Of a stretch of DNA of 64,000 nt, positions 33,232 to 42,417 are shown in pieces. The DNA is from Lachnospiraceae bacterium (GTDB lineage Bacteria; Bacillota; Clostridia; Lachnospirales; Lachnospiraceae). A program made the position numbers and the translations under genes. The DNA is taken from NCBI GenBank assembly GCA_910574805.1, contig CAJTCV010000020.1:1-64000 (forward strand). The letters run 5' to 3'. The notes beneath the pieces are model-generated. The model did not search any database, was not told where the DNA came from, and was given only the letters and a program-made list of their open reading frames with translations. Position 1 is the stretch's first letter; each line of letters starts with the position of its first letter.

Positions 33232-34161
33232 TTATTCCGCTGGTACATCTGCAGCAGACTCATCTGGCTGCACCGTATCATCCGGTGGATTGATCTCTCC
33301 CTCCGGCACTGCACTGGCCGCATTCTCCGAGCCGCCTTCAATGGTATCAAAGGCTTCTCCTCCCGTGACCATAACGGAACCTGCATCCATACTGTTGGTA
33401 AATTCATCGTAGTAATCATTCATGGACTTGATATCCGCACCCTGGTCAATGATCACGAATTCCACACGCCGGTTCCTGGCCCTTCCTTCGCTGGTCTCAT
33501 TGGTACTCACCGAACGGTACTGGCCGTAGCTTAAGCCCACCAGCTTGCTTGGATCCATGATATCTTTTTCCTGAATATAGGCCGCCACTTCTGCAGACCT
33601 CATGGCCGAAAGGATACGGTCCGTCCGGGGATTGTTCTCCCGGTCCGGATTGGCCTGAGCCGTATGACCCATGATATCGATCTGGGCAATACTCCCTTCA
33701 TACTGTCCCAGCACGCCGCACAGGACATCCAGGATCATGATCGCTTCCTCCGTCAGGTTGGAACGGTTTCCCTCAAAAAAAGCCTGCTTGTCAAATACCA
33801 GAAACGTATATCCGTCCTCTCTGGAGATACTCACGCCTTCGATGCCGCTGCCGTTCAGGGCCTCCATCAAAGCCACATACAGCTCATCCGGATTATCGGG
33901 ATCGGAAATCGTCTCGTCGAACTCCATATTGCCGGACACATCATATTCGCCTTCCGAGATCTCTTCATTGACCGCGATCTGCTGCGTCTCATCAGAACTG
34001 GGAAAGATACTCTTGACAAAAATCTCCCACTTCTGCTGATTCAGCGTCGACATGGAATACAGCATAACGAAGAAACACAGAAGAAGTGTAACCATGTCAC
34101 CATAGGTATCCATCCAGCTTCCGCAGTCTTCACCGCCTCCGCCTTTTTTCGGTCTGCTCAT
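33232..34161 (-). CDS. motB: flagellar stator protein MotB
   Basis: Peptidoglycan-anchored stator subunit. The 309-aa protein has one N-terminal membrane span carrying the proton-binding Asp22 (TYGDMVTLLLCFFV), a plug/linker, and an OmpA-like domain (about residues 125-260, with GHTAQANPDRENNPRTDRILSAMRSAEV). An acidic tail of about 45 residues follows, which is longer than usual. The ATG overlaps the motA stop. Ion type (H+ or Na+) cannot be told from sequence by eye. Confidence 0.95.
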   Translation of the reverse strand: MSRPKKGGGGEDCGSWMDTYGDMVTLLLCFFVMLYSMSTLNQQKWEIFVKSIFPSSDETQQIAVNEEISEGEYDVSGNMEFDETISDPDNPDELYVALMEALNGSGIEGVSISREDGYTFLVFDKQAFFEGNRSNLTEEAIMILDVLCGVLGQYEGSIAQIDIMGHTAQANPDRENNPRTDRILSAMRSAEVAAYIQEKDIMDPSKLVGLSYGQYRSVSTNETSEGRARNRRVEFVIIDQGADIKSMNDYYDEFTNSMDAGSVMVTGGEAFDTIEGGSENAASAVPEGEINPPDDTVQPDESAADVPAE

Positions 34162-34973
34162 GCCGCGCCTCCTTCTCCGCCTCCACCTTCTCCTGATTTC
34201 AGAAGAAGCTTCTTCTGCTGAGACTGTTTCAGACAGGAGAGCAGATGCTCACGCAGAAATTTGGGATTTTCACCTGCCTGGATTCCCATGATTCCCTCAA
34301 TAACTGTCATACAGTAAAGTTCTTCTTCTGCCTGACGGACACGAAGTTTCTTTGCTATGGGCTGAAAGAACAGATTGGCAAAAAGACTGCCGTAAAAGGT
34401 TGTGATCAGAGCCACACTCATATCCTGTCCCAGCGTACTGGCTCCGCCACCGCCGTCCAGGTCCATACCTTTCAACATGTTGATCAGACCTACCAGCGTA
34501 CCAACCATACCGAATGCCGGACAGTAAGAAGACGCCTTTTCATAAATACCTGCAGCCTCATCATGTCTTGCAATCATATCATCCATCTGCTTTTCCAGCA
34601 TGGACCGCACTTTATCCGGATCATTGGCATCCACAATCATCAGGACACTCTGCTTCAGAAAAGGGTCCTTGATCTCTGCCGCCTTCTCTTCCAGTGCCAG
34701 CAGACCATTCTGTCTTGCCAGCATCGCCAGATCCACCAGTTCATCCACCAGTTTGGGAATCGCAAACTTCTTTCCTCTGGTCAGCACCATCAGATGTTTC
34801 GGTATATCCTTCAATATGCGAAACGGGTAACTGGCAAGTACTGCCGCAACCGTTCCACCCAGCACCAACGCCAAACTCTGTGGATCCCAGAAATTCCCCA
34901 GCTTAGAGGTTCCGATTCCCCATACGACCAGTGCCATACCAAACACTATACCGAGAAGCGTTGTTATATCCAT
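34158..34973 (-). CDS. motA: flagellar stator protein MotA
   Basis: Stator subunit with four membrane spans. The protein is 271 aa from the ATG at 34973, which has AAGGAGG 7 bases upstream. The cytoplasmic loop contains RHDEAAGIYEKASSYCPAFGMVGTLVGL, the usual end of the loop and start of the third span, and the C-terminus has FFQPIAKKLRVRQ. It overlaps motB and is co-transcribed with the flagellar genes. Confidence 0.96.
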   Translation of the reverse strand: MDITTLLGIVFGMALVVWGIGTSKLGNFWDPQSLALVLGGTVAAVLASYPFRILKDIPKHLMVLTRGKKFAIPKLVDELVDLAMLARQNGLLALEEKAAEIKDPFLKQSVLMIVDANDPDKVRSMLEKQMDDMIARHDEAAGIYEKASSYCPAFGMVGTLVGLINMLKGMDLDGGGGASTLGQDMSVALITTFYGSLFANLFFQPIAKKLRVRQAEEELYCMTVIEGIMGIQAGENPKFLREHLLSCLKQSQQKKLLLKSGEGGGGEGGAA

Positions 34974-35006
34974 CTTCATTCCTCCTTGCTCTGTAACAGC
35001 AATTAG

Positions 35007-35207
35007 TTATTTATCTCTGCCATCCGGCGTGATACAGCTGTGATAGAACCCCCGTAACTGTTCCATCACGGATTCCGCCGTGTCTTTTACCAGATAGTAA
35101 TAGCCATTCATCATCTTGATCTTTGTCTCCGGTATGGATTCCATTGACTCGATCTGCAGTACATTCAAATAAAGCACTTCACCGCTCAACCTCGTTACCC
35201 TGATCAT
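35007..35207 (-). CDS. flbD: flagellar FlbD-family protein (SwrD-like)
   Basis: A 66-aa protein of the FlbD/SwrD family, which in B. subtilis increases flagellar torque. The opening IRVTRLSGEVLYLNVLQIE and the following I-KMMNGYYYLVKDT pattern are typical. The ATG at 35207 has AGGAGA just upstream. The frame is open back to an ATG at 35351, giving a basic 48-residue extension without a ribosome binding site; I leave that out of the coding call. Confidence 0.9.
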   Translation of the reverse strand: MIRVTRLSGEVLYLNVLQIESMESIPETKIKMMNGYYYLVKDTAESVMEQLRGFYHSCITPDGRDK

Positions 35208-35353
35208 GTCTCTCCTACCACCTTCCGTACTCCATGCGGGCACAGAGCCATAGGAGGAGTTTTTCTCCTCCATATGGATCCTTGCCATCCGGGCCTCACG
35301 GGCCCGGTCCATTATTTTCTGGTCGGCGCTGCGTCTACCCCGCCGTGCCATGA

Positions 35354-36343
35354 TTAACGTTTCATACTGATAAGATCAGAAAGGATCTCATCACTGACCG
35401 TGATAATCTTGCTGTTGGCCTGGAAGCCTCTCTCCGCCATAATCATCTCAGAAAACTCCACTGCCATATCTACGTTGGACGCCTCCAGGTACCCGGGCAT
35501 AAGGGTACCTCTGCCGGAAGATCCCGGAGCATTTACACTGCATCGTCCAGTATTATCTCTGGACGATGCCTTATAATAATTATTTCCATCCTTTGTAAGA
35601 CCATCCTGATTCTGGAATGTAGCCACAGCTACTGTTCCAAACGAAACAGTATAAGATTCTCCATCCACTGTCACTGTTGCTTCAATATTACCGGCCTTAT
35701 TAATTTTTACGTTCTTAGCTTCCAAAGCAGTTGTCTGTGCTGTTGCACCACCAGCACCAATATCATTAATTGTCATACCAGTAATCGCACCATTAACTAC
35801 AGTTACCTCACTTGGAACGCGAAGAGGCGACAACGTTGTATTATCTACTTTATTTATATCAGTGGCACTCGTTCTGAAACCATATACAAAGTTTCCACTT
35901 CCATCCACCAAATAACCATTACTGTCGACTTTAAACTGTCCCACTCTGGTAAAGTCAAAATCGCCTCCTTTAATCGCCGTTGTATCATCTGCATTTGCAG
36001 CATTAAGACTACCTATTGGATTTCTGGTCGCTTTTGTAACAAAAAATCCTTCTCCATCGATGGATGCGGAAAAACCACCCACATATGTTGCCGTACTTGC
36101 CGTCATATCCATGGAGATCGTCCCCATCAAAGCTCCATAACCGTACTGAGCCGCGTTAACACCACCGGCAGATTCCGTACCATTGGTTGAAGCCGTTGAT
36201 GACTGGTACATGGTATCTTTAAAGCTATAGCTCTGTGATTTAAAACCGACTGTATTAACATTGGCGATATTGTTACCGATTACATCCAGCTTCTGCTGAT
36301 GGGCACGAAGTCCCGACACAGCTGCATCCATTGCTCTTAACAT
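35354..36343 (-). CDS. flgE: flagellar hook protein FlgE
   Basis: Hook subunit (329 aa, short for the family). N-terminal D0 region LRAMDAAVSGLRAHQQKLDVIGNNIANVNTVGFK and C-terminal GYLEASNVDMAVEFSEMIMAERGFQANSKII are highly conserved and GC-rich. The centre (about residues 100-260) has clearly lower GC and different codon use, and encodes the exposed domain. It lies downstream of flgD and the TIGR02530-type gene, its usual partners. Confidence 0.95.
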   Translation of the reverse strand: MLRAMDAAVSGLRAHQQKLDVIGNNIANVNTVGFKSQSYSFKDTMYQSSTASTNGTESAGGVNAAQYGYGALMGTISMDMTASTATYVGGFSASIDGEGFFVTKATRNPIGSLNAANADDTTAIKGGDFDFTRVGQFKVDSNGYLVDGSGNFVYGFRTSATDINKVDNTTLSPLRVPSEVTVVNGAITGMTINDIGAGGATAQTTALEAKNVKINKAGNIEATVTVDGESYTVSFGTVAVATFQNQDGLTKDGNNYYKASSRDNTGRCSVNAPGSSGRGTLMPGYLEASNVDMAVEFSEMIMAERGFQANSKIITVSDEILSDLISMKR

Positions 36344-36373
36344 ATATGATATTGTCCTTTCTTTTCCATAATA

Positions 36374-36455
36374 GCGTTACCCTGCGGTTAACGCTGCTGT
36401 CTTCCGTCCATCTGTCCTGTGTCAGTCGGACACGGGACAAAAGCATCCTCTTAAA
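36374..36455 (-). repeat. Cluster of three hairpins upstream of flgE
   Basis: GCGTTACCC pairs with GGTTAACGC (36374-36394, one mismatch). TGTCC/GTGTC pairs with GACAC/GGACA (36413-36439). CCTCTT pairs with AAGAGG further along (around 36447-36459). No T-run follows. It may slow or attenuate transcription into flgE, or protect the transcript end. Confidence 0.55.
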
Positions 36456-36464
36456 GAGGGCCTG

Positions 36465-36848
36465 CTACATGAGGACGGCACTGTCAATATTCGTGAACAC
36501 CCGTTCCTTCATGTCACTCTGTGACATGGTGGTCACAACGGTATTATTGGGTACGTTGACGATAAACACCCCCTGAGCTCCAATCACTGCCACATCTCTG
36601 GCACCCTTTTTTCTGGCACCCTCTACAGCGTGTTCCAGATCACTCATGAGCTGACTGTCAAACGCAATCCCGCGTTCATTCATACGTTTTGCGGCATGTT
36701 TGGAAAAGTTCAGGCCTTCCCTGGCCCGGTCCTGGAGCAGTCTGTCAAAAGCCGTCTGACCGGCAGGCCGGCTGCCCACGGTACTCGTATCAGGCTTTAC
36801 CGCACTGGTACGTCCGCTCTCTGAAATCTGAACTCCATTCATCTCCAT
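36465..36848 (-). CDS. flagellar operon protein, TIGR02530 type
   Basis: A protein of about 127 aa of a family found in flagellar operons between flgD and flgE; the role is unknown. The signature FSKHAAKRMNERGI followed by the VIGAQGVFIVNVPNNTVVTTM block is diagnostic. The ATG at 36848 has AAGGGA 5 bases upstream; a TTG at 36866 with CAGGAG upstream is an alternative. A hook-assembly or regulatory role is inferred from position only. Confidence 0.9.
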   Translation of the reverse strand: MEMNGVQISESGRTSAVKPDTSTVGSRPAGQTAFDRLLQDRAREGLNFSKHAAKRMNERGIAFDSQLMSDLEHAVEGARKKGARDVAVIGAQGVFIVNVPNNTVVTTMSQSDMKERVFTNIDSAVLM

Positions 36849-36914
36849 ATGTATCCCTTCTTCCAAAAAAACTCCTGCCTTAAGTTACATACAGATCTCT
36901 ATCTGTCCTTCCGG

Positions 36915-37466
36915 TTACTCCGTCGGGTCTTCCGGCCCTTCCGTACCGGGATCTTCTCCATCTACCTCTGGCTCATTCTCTTCGTTCTCATCCTTTTCCT
37001 CATAGGGATTCGGGATTCTGCCCACCCCAAGCACATTGCTCAGAGGATACTCTGTCTTGTCACCCTCTACCTTGAGTACCGGATTGCCGTTGACGAAACT
37101 TACATATTCCACCTTGGCGTATTTTACACCCACCGGAACATTTATGCCATTCTTTTCCTCCGTGACCGCCACTGTAATTTCCTGGCCAATCAGTCCTGCC
37201 GCATAGGTCTGGGCACTGACCGCCGAAGATGTGTCGATCGCCGTCGTCATGGAACTCATGGCCTGCATCATACCCATCTGGGTCAGCTGTGCCATCATCT
37301 CACTGGTCTCCATGGGATTACTCGTATCCTGATTCCGGAGCTGCGTAGCCAGCAGCTGGAAGAAATCGGTCATGGACAGTGTATTCTTATCATTGGATTC
37401 CACCGTATAACTCTGAAACTCGTATGGATTCGATGTTCCGCTAACACTTCCTACATCATTCGCCAT
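36915..37466 (-). CDS. flgD: flagellar hook assembly (capping) protein FlgD
   Basis: Scaffold for hook polymerisation. The 183-aa protein has the conserved N-terminal LSMTDFFQLLATQLRNQDTSNPMETSEMMAQL, then a short C-terminal region ending in a very acidic tail (about residues 155-183, Glu/Asp/Pro-rich). It is shorter than enterobacterial FlgD because the Ig-like and tudor domains are reduced. It lies between fliK and the TIGR02530-type gene. Confidence 0.95.
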   Translation of the reverse strand: MANDVGSVSGTSNPYEFQSYTVESNDKNTLSMTDFFQLLATQLRNQDTSNPMETSEMMAQLTQMGMMQAMSSMTTAIDTSSAVSAQTYAAGLIGQEITVAVTEEKNGINVPVGVKYAKVEYVSFVNGNPVLKVEGDKTEYPLSNVLGVGRIPNPYEEKDENEENEPEVDGEDPGTEGPEDPTE

Positions 37467-37495
37467 CTTTCTCTCTCCTTTCTTTTCAGATTTTC

Positions 37496-38650
37496 CTACA
37501 CAAGTCCCAGACGCAGCTGCTGTGTAAAAGATTCCGTCTGCTGACGCTTTTCTTCCTTCTGCTGCTTCTGTTCCTCATCGCCGCCCCGGCTGCTTCCCTG
37601 ATGACCTTCGTACTGGTCCGCTTCCTGCTTCTGAGGCTCCTGCGTATAGATCACCGTCTCTTCTCCGGTATGCTCCTTCAGAATCGATGCAATCTCCGCT
37701 GCCTTCTGACTCAGGATCTCCAGTGTCTTTGGATTGGATGCCATGATGGACACTGCCGTACGGCCTGCCTCATACTCCAGGCGGATCGTAAGCTTTCCAA
37801 GGGATACCGGCTCCAGTTCCACAGTCAGTGTCTGTGTCCCTGCTGTCTGTCCGGATGCAAGCGCTTTCCCAAGCTCCTGGGGCAGCTCCTCCACCGTTGC
37901 CTTTACTACCGTTCCTTCTGTCTGTTCCACTGGACCGGGAGTGTCGGATGTCTGCTGTACAATCGGTCTCTGATCTGCCGGACTGTATACGACTTCCGCG
38001 CCTTCCTTCTGCTCCCTGGATACTGTTTTTGCCACCGGAGCTTCTGATTCCCGTACCGGTACGGCATGTTCCGGTGCGGTATCCTTTCCGGTATCCGAGA
38101 GCGCTCCGTTCCATACAGGTGTTTCCTGAACGCTTTCCTCCGGCTTCACCTCCGGCACCACCTGCTGAGGAGTCAGATCCTCCGCCGGCTTTACAGATAC
38201 CTCTGCTTTCTCCGGTGCAGGCACCCCGCTGCTCTTCTCAGGCATCAGAGCTTTGATCTCTTCTGCCTTCACTTCCACAGGCAGTTCTCCTGTGACAGCT
38301 GCTGCTTCCACCGGAAGCTCCGTCTGTACCAGCTGCTCCGGAATCTCCGGGACTACTGCCAGATCCTGTACGACTGTCTGCTGCGCCGCAAGCTCCAGTG
38401 ACAGCTGCGCGGCCATGCCGTCCTCCGGCTCTTCTTCCGCAGGCTCCTTCTTCGGCTCTTCCTTCCCGGCTGTCTGTTCGTCCTTTACCGGTTTCACAGG
38501 CTCCTTTGACTCAGGCTTTGCCTCCGATGTCTCCTGCTTCTGCTGCAGCAGTTTCAGAAATCCGTCGCCGGCATCTGTGCTCTGCGCAGCGCGCACCTGC
38601 ACGCCTGCCGACTGATTTCCCGGCATCTGCAGGCTCATGATTTTCTCCAT
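37496..38650 (-). CDS. fliK: flagellar hook-length control protein FliK
   Basis: Secreted molecular ruler that stops hook growth and switches export specificity. The 384-aa protein has a long low-complexity Pro/Glu/Lys/Val-rich N-terminal part (about residues 35-270) and the C-terminal hook-length domain (about 275-345, with VELEPVSLGKLTIRLEYE). A charged tail rich in Gln/Lys/Glu follows. AAGGAGG is 6 bases before the ATG. Confidence 0.93.
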   Translation of the reverse strand: MEKIMSLQMPGNQSAGVQVRAAQSTDAGDGFLKLLQQKQETSEAKPESKEPVKPVKDEQTAGKEEPKKEPAEEEPEDGMAAQLSLELAAQQTVVQDLAVVPEIPEQLVQTELPVEAAAVTGELPVEVKAEEIKALMPEKSSGVPAPEKAEVSVKPAEDLTPQQVVPEVKPEESVQETPVWNGALSDTGKDTAPEHAVPVRESEAPVAKTVSREQKEGAEVVYSPADQRPIVQQTSDTPGPVEQTEGTVVKATVEELPQELGKALASGQTAGTQTLTVELEPVSLGKLTIRLEYEAGRTAVSIMASNPKTLEILSQKAAEIASILKEHTGEETVIYTQEPQKQEADQYEGHQGSSRGGDEEQKQQKEEKRQQTESFTQQLRLGLV

Positions 38651-38743
38651 TCGCTACCTCCTTTCTCTTTATTACTTCATAATATATATAATCAACAGTC
38701 TGAAATCTGTGACCCCATGACTGTGATCATCCTCTTTTATGTA

Positions 38744-39202
38744 TCAGCCTCTGTGCTGATGTCTTGTTCTCAGAGCCGTACCGGAGACAAATTCCTCCAC
38801 AAATATTTCGTCTGCTTTCGCAACCGCTTTCTGATATTCTCTGAGCTTTCTGTCTTTTAATTTCTCATAGCGGGAGGTATCCACCTTCGCCTCAATGACC
38901 TCCTGCTTCTTGGCATCTTCCTGCCTTCTGAGCACCTGAAGGCGCTCCTTTTCCTCGTCAATGATCTGTTCCATCCGCCCGATACACATATCGAACAGGC
39001 GATAATTCTCTATAGTGGCTCCCGCCACCTTCACTTCGTCAAATTCGCTTTCATAACCCGTCAGCTCCTGCTTCAGGCTCCGGATCTGCTCCTGCTTTTT
39101 ATTTACATTCTGCATGATCGCGGCATGCTCGGTCTTCAGATTATCGAGCACCTGTGTCTTATAGTCAAGCACTGTCTCAAGTCTGTACTCAAATCTCTTC
39201 AA
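38744..39202 (-). CDS. fliJ: flagellar export protein FliJ
   Basis: A 152-aa coiled-coil protein that binds the FliI ATPase and FlhA. N-terminal FEYRLETVLDYKTQVLDNLK and heptad-rich helices throughout are typical. It directly follows fliI, as in most flagellar operons. Identification rests on position, length and coiled-coil character as well as the N-terminal motif. Confidence 0.93.
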   Translation of the reverse strand: MKRFEYRLETVLDYKTQVLDNLKTEHAAIMQNVNKKQEQIRSLKQELTGYESEFDEVKVAGATIENYRLFDMCIGRMEQIIDEEKERLQVLRRQEDAKKQEVIEAKVDTSRYEKLKDRKLREYQKAVAKADEIFVEEFVSGTALRTRHQHRG

Positions 39203-39221
39203 AGCCTCTTATCCTCCGTAC

Positions 39222-40523
39222 TCAGCCTGCGATCGAACTCATGATCCGCAGTGTATCTTCATAAGAAAAGCGCCCCCCGATATCCTGCTGCAAAAATGCA
39301 TTGATATCATTGATCTTCGAGACCGCTTCGTCCAGCGCCGGATTGGTTCCTCTCTTATACGCGCCAATGGAGATCAGATCGGAATTTTTCTGATAGATCC
39401 CCAAAAGGTTCCTCAGCCTGGATGCCAGCTTCTGATGCTCCGGAGAGACAATCTCCACCATAAGACGGGAGATGCTGGCTCCAATGTCAATGGCAGGAAA
39501 ATGATTCTCATTGGCAAGCTGTCTGCTGAGTACGATATGTCCGTCCAGGATACCCCGGACGGTATCGGAGATGGGCTCATTGGTGTCATCTCCTTCCACC
39601 AGCACCGTATAGACGCCGGTGATCGAGCCTCTGTCGAAGTTCCCGCTCCGCTCCAGGAGCTTGGGAAATTCCGCATAGATGGACGGCGTATAGCCTCTGG
39701 CTATGGGCGGCTCTCCGATGGCAAGACCGATCTCCCGCTGTGCCATAGCATATCTGGTCAGGGAGTCCATCATCAAAAGCACATCATAACCCTGATCCTT
39801 GAAATATTCGGCAATGGTAGTCGCCACCAGAGGACATTTCATACGAAGCATGGCGGGCTGGTCTGAAGTTGCAACTACCAATACGGAGCGCTTCATACCC
39901 TCTTCCCCCAGATCCTTCTGGATAAATTCCAGCACCTCTCTGCCACGCTCTCCCACCAGGGCGATCACATTGATGTCAGTCTTCACATTTTTGGCAATCA
40001 TCCCCATGAGCGTACTTTTTCCCACACCGGAACCTGCGAAGATCCCGATTCTCTGTCCTTTGCCGATGGTATTCAGTCCATCAATCGCCTTGACTCCAAA
40101 TTCCAGCCGTTCCCGGATAGGTGGTCTGGCAAGCGGGTTGATGTACGGACTGTTGACCGTATAATACCTGACCGTCTGAAATGGCTCTCCCCCATCAATG
40201 GGTTCCCCCAGAGCATTAATGATCCGTCCCCGCAGAAAATCTCCCACCGGAACCTTCAGCCTGCGCCGGGTATTTCTTACAAAGCTGCCGGAGGCGATCC
40301 CGCTGGTGGCCTCATAGGTCATAAGCTGGATCTTTCCATCCTTGAAGCCCACAACCTCCGCAGGCATCTGCCGGTTCTGTTCCTCGTTGTAGATCATGAC
40401 GATATCGCCGATACTGGAACGACCCCCGGACGCTTCCATGGACATACCGACCACATTTTCAATTTTTCCAATATGGCTGATCGTCTCAGACTTGCTGATC
40501 AGCGAAGGTATCTTCTCAAACAT
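39222..40523 (-). CDS. fliI: flagellum-specific ATPase FliI
   Basis: Export ATPase related to the F1 beta subunit. The 433-aa protein has Walker A GIFAGSGVGKST (about residue 160), Walker B VLLMMDSLTRYA, and the PPIARGYTPSIYAEFPKLLER region. It forms the export apparatus with FliH and FliJ, whose genes flank it. The gap to fliH is only 3 bases. Confidence 0.97.
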   Translation of the reverse strand: MFEKIPSLISKSETISHIGKIENVVGMSMEASGGRSSIGDIVMIYNEEQNRQMPAEVVGFKDGKIQLMTYEATSGIASGSFVRNTRRRLKVPVGDFLRGRIINALGEPIDGGEPFQTVRYYTVNSPYINPLARPPIRERLEFGVKAIDGLNTIGKGQRIGIFAGSGVGKSTLMGMIAKNVKTDINVIALVGERGREVLEFIQKDLGEEGMKRSVLVVATSDQPAMLRMKCPLVATTIAEYFKDQGYDVLLMMDSLTRYAMAQREIGLAIGEPPIARGYTPSIYAEFPKLLERSGNFDRGSITGVYTVLVEGDDTNEPISDTVRGILDGHIVLSRQLANENHFPAIDIGASISRLMVEIVSPEHQKLASRLRNLLGIYQKNSDLISIGAYKRGTNPALDEAVSKINDINAFLQQDIGGRFSYEDTLRIMSSIAG

Positions 40524-40526
40524 AAG

Positions 40527-41297
40527 TTAAACTCTCACATTTTCCAGAATATCCCTGATATTTTCCATCTGTGTGCTCACACTGACGTCCACAATCTCTT
40601 CCGGCATCTCAATGATGCAGTTGCCGTTCTCTTCCTTATCCATGACAATAAATTTAATATTGTCCGACAGGTGAGACAGTTCGTCGATGATATCTGCATC
40701 TGCCTCCATCATCATATCATAATCGTTTTTATCTATATAGATCTTGACCCATGCAGTTTTCTTCAGTTTCTCTGTGGCAGAAATGATCATCTGGCGGATA
40801 ACCTCCCCGCTGGAACGCAGACTGATCTGGATAACCTTCTCACCGATGGCGATGGCGCAGTCCTTCAACTCATCGAGATAATTGCGCAGGCACCGTTCCT
40901 TGGCTGTCTCCACAGACTGGAGCGCCTTTCGCATATCTTCCTGAAAGTCAAACAGGCGCTTCTCATACTCCATGCGGCACTCGCCCTCCGCCCGCCTCCT
41001 GCTCTCCTCGTATCCGGTGCTGTAGCCGGCACGATAGCCGGCTTCCCTGGCTGATTCATATTCTCCTTCTGCCTTCTGCCGTACCTCTGCCAGCAGTTCA
41101 TCTGCCTCTCTGCGGGCATTTTCCAGAATCTGCCGAACCTCGTCTTCCACCGGATCCGGACTGTCCTCCGTACCGGTATCTCCTTCCGGAAAGGAACCCG
41201 GCCATTCCTCGCCTTCCACAGGCGTTCCGTCCAGGCTCACCCGGGGAAAGACCGCTCTCTCCGGCTCCCGGACCAGTCTCTTCCTGGTCGTCTCCAC
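40527..41297 (-). CDS. fliH: flagellar assembly protein FliH
   Basis: Regulator and stator-stalk partner of FliI. The 256-aa frame from the GTG at 41297 shows an acidic N-terminal region, a helical GxxxG-like middle (EYESAREAGYRAGYSTGYEE) and a C-terminal FliH/V-ATPase-E-like domain. The start is not settled: the GTG has no ribosome binding site, and the frame is open a further ~28 codons into the end of fliG, reading SNRIIKR and IEQYIPP, which look coding, but without ATG, GTG or TTG. Confidence 0.9.
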   Translation of the reverse strand: METTRKRLVREPERAVFPRVSLDGTPVEGEEWPGSFPEGDTGTEDSPDPVEDEVRQILENARREADELLAEVRQKAEGEYESAREAGYRAGYSTGYEESRRRAEGECRMEYEKRLFDFQEDMRKALQSVETAKERCLRNYLDELKDCAIAIGEKVIQISLRSSGEVIRQMIISATEKLKKTAWVKIYIDKNDYDMMMEADADIIDELSHLSDNIKFIVMDKEENGNCIIEMPEEIVDVSVSTQMENIRDILENVRV

Positions 41298-41358
41298 CGG
41301 AGGAATGTACTGCTCGATTACGCCGCTGTCCGACGGAGCAGTACGCTTGATGATCCGA

Positions 41359-42417
41359 TTAGAGAATGATGTCGTCGTCGTCTCCTCCCTTCTTGATGAT
41401 CACCTCGCCCTGCTCTTCCAGCCTGCGGATGATGTTTACGATGCGCTGCTGCGCCTCTTCCACATCCTTCAGTCTTACATTGGAAGTGATCTCCAGGTCC
41501 GCACGGACAGAATCTGCCATACGCTTGGACATATTGTTGAAGAAGACTGCTTTCATCTCCTCGGAAGCGTTTTTCATTGCAAATACCACATCTTTGGTAT
41601 CGCAGTCCCGGACAAAACGCTGTACGGACCTGTCGTCCATATCCAGAATATTCTCGAACACAAACATCTTGTCCCGGATATCCTGTGCCAGGTCCGGGTT
41701 GCTCTTGCCCAGCTGATCGAAAATCTTCCGCTCGGTACTGCGGTCGATGTTGTTCATCATATCCGCAACGAAATCAATACCACCCAGATTCATATTATCC
41801 TCGCTGGTAATGATCGTAGCAAACTTGCGCTTCATCTCTTCTTCCACAATGGCGATGGCTTCCGGAGACACCCGGTCCATATGAGCCATACCTTCCACGA
41901 CAGTGATCCGCTTCTCATCCGAGAGCTGCTCCAGGATCTGCGCCGCCTGCTGAGGCTCCATGTACGCCATGATAAGCGCAATCACCTGAGGTCTCTCATT
42001 CTGCAGGATGGACAGCAGAGCCTTGGGATCTCCTTTCATAAAGAAGTTGAAAGGCTTCGACTGGAGTGTCTTGGACACCTTCTCCAGAAGATTTCTCGCT
42101 GTTGACTCGCCAAATGCTTTTTCCAGGACATTCCTCGCATAGTCAAGGCCGCCATCTGTCATCATCTTATGTGTCAGACAGAGCTTATAGAACTCATCCA
42201 GTGTGGCCTCCACCTGGTTGTTCGTTGTCTTGCCAAGCTTTGCCACTTCATATGTAAGATCCTCTATGTCCTGTTCATTCAGGTATTTATAGATCTGAGA
42301 AGCTCTGTCAGCTCCCAGAGATACGACTACCAGCGCCGCTTTACTTCGTACATCAGTAAGGACGTCCTCACTGTTTGGACTGTTTTCGACCACCGGCGCT
42401 CCTGTTTCTGCTGCCAT
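41359..42417 (-). CDS. fliG: flagellar motor switch protein FliG
   Basis: C-ring protein transmitting torque from MotA. The 352-aa protein has N-terminal, middle (EPQQAAQILEQL, the EHPQ-type motif region) and C-terminal domains, with the torque helix charges near DDRSVQRFVRDCD. It overlaps the end of fliF by 50 bases in another frame; AGGAGG 6 bases before the ATG at 42417 supports this unusually long overlap. Confidence 0.97.
   Translation of the reverse strand: MAAETGAPVVENSPNSEDVLTDVRSKAALVVVSLGADRASQIYKYLNEQDIEDLTYEVAKLGKTTNNQVEATLDEFYKLCLTHKMMTDGGLDYARNVLEKAFGESTARNLLEKVSKTLQSKPFNFFMKGDPKALLSILQNERPQVIALIMAYMEPQQAAQILEQLSDEKRITVVEGMAHMDRVSPEAIAIVEEEMKRKFATIITSEDNMNLGGIDFVADMMNNIDRSTERKIFDQLGKSNPDLAQDIRDKMFVFENILDMDDRSVQRFVRDCDTKDVVFAMKNASEEMKAVFFNNMSKRMADSVRADLEITSNVRLKDVEEAQQRIVNIIRRLEEQGEVIIKKGGDDDDIIL

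Noticed and set aside
42368-42417. 50-base fliF-fliG overlap suspected as a frameshift error
   Set aside because: fliG has AGGAGG at good spacing before its ATG and a normal N-terminus, and FliF has its full FliG-binding region, so both ends look genuine.
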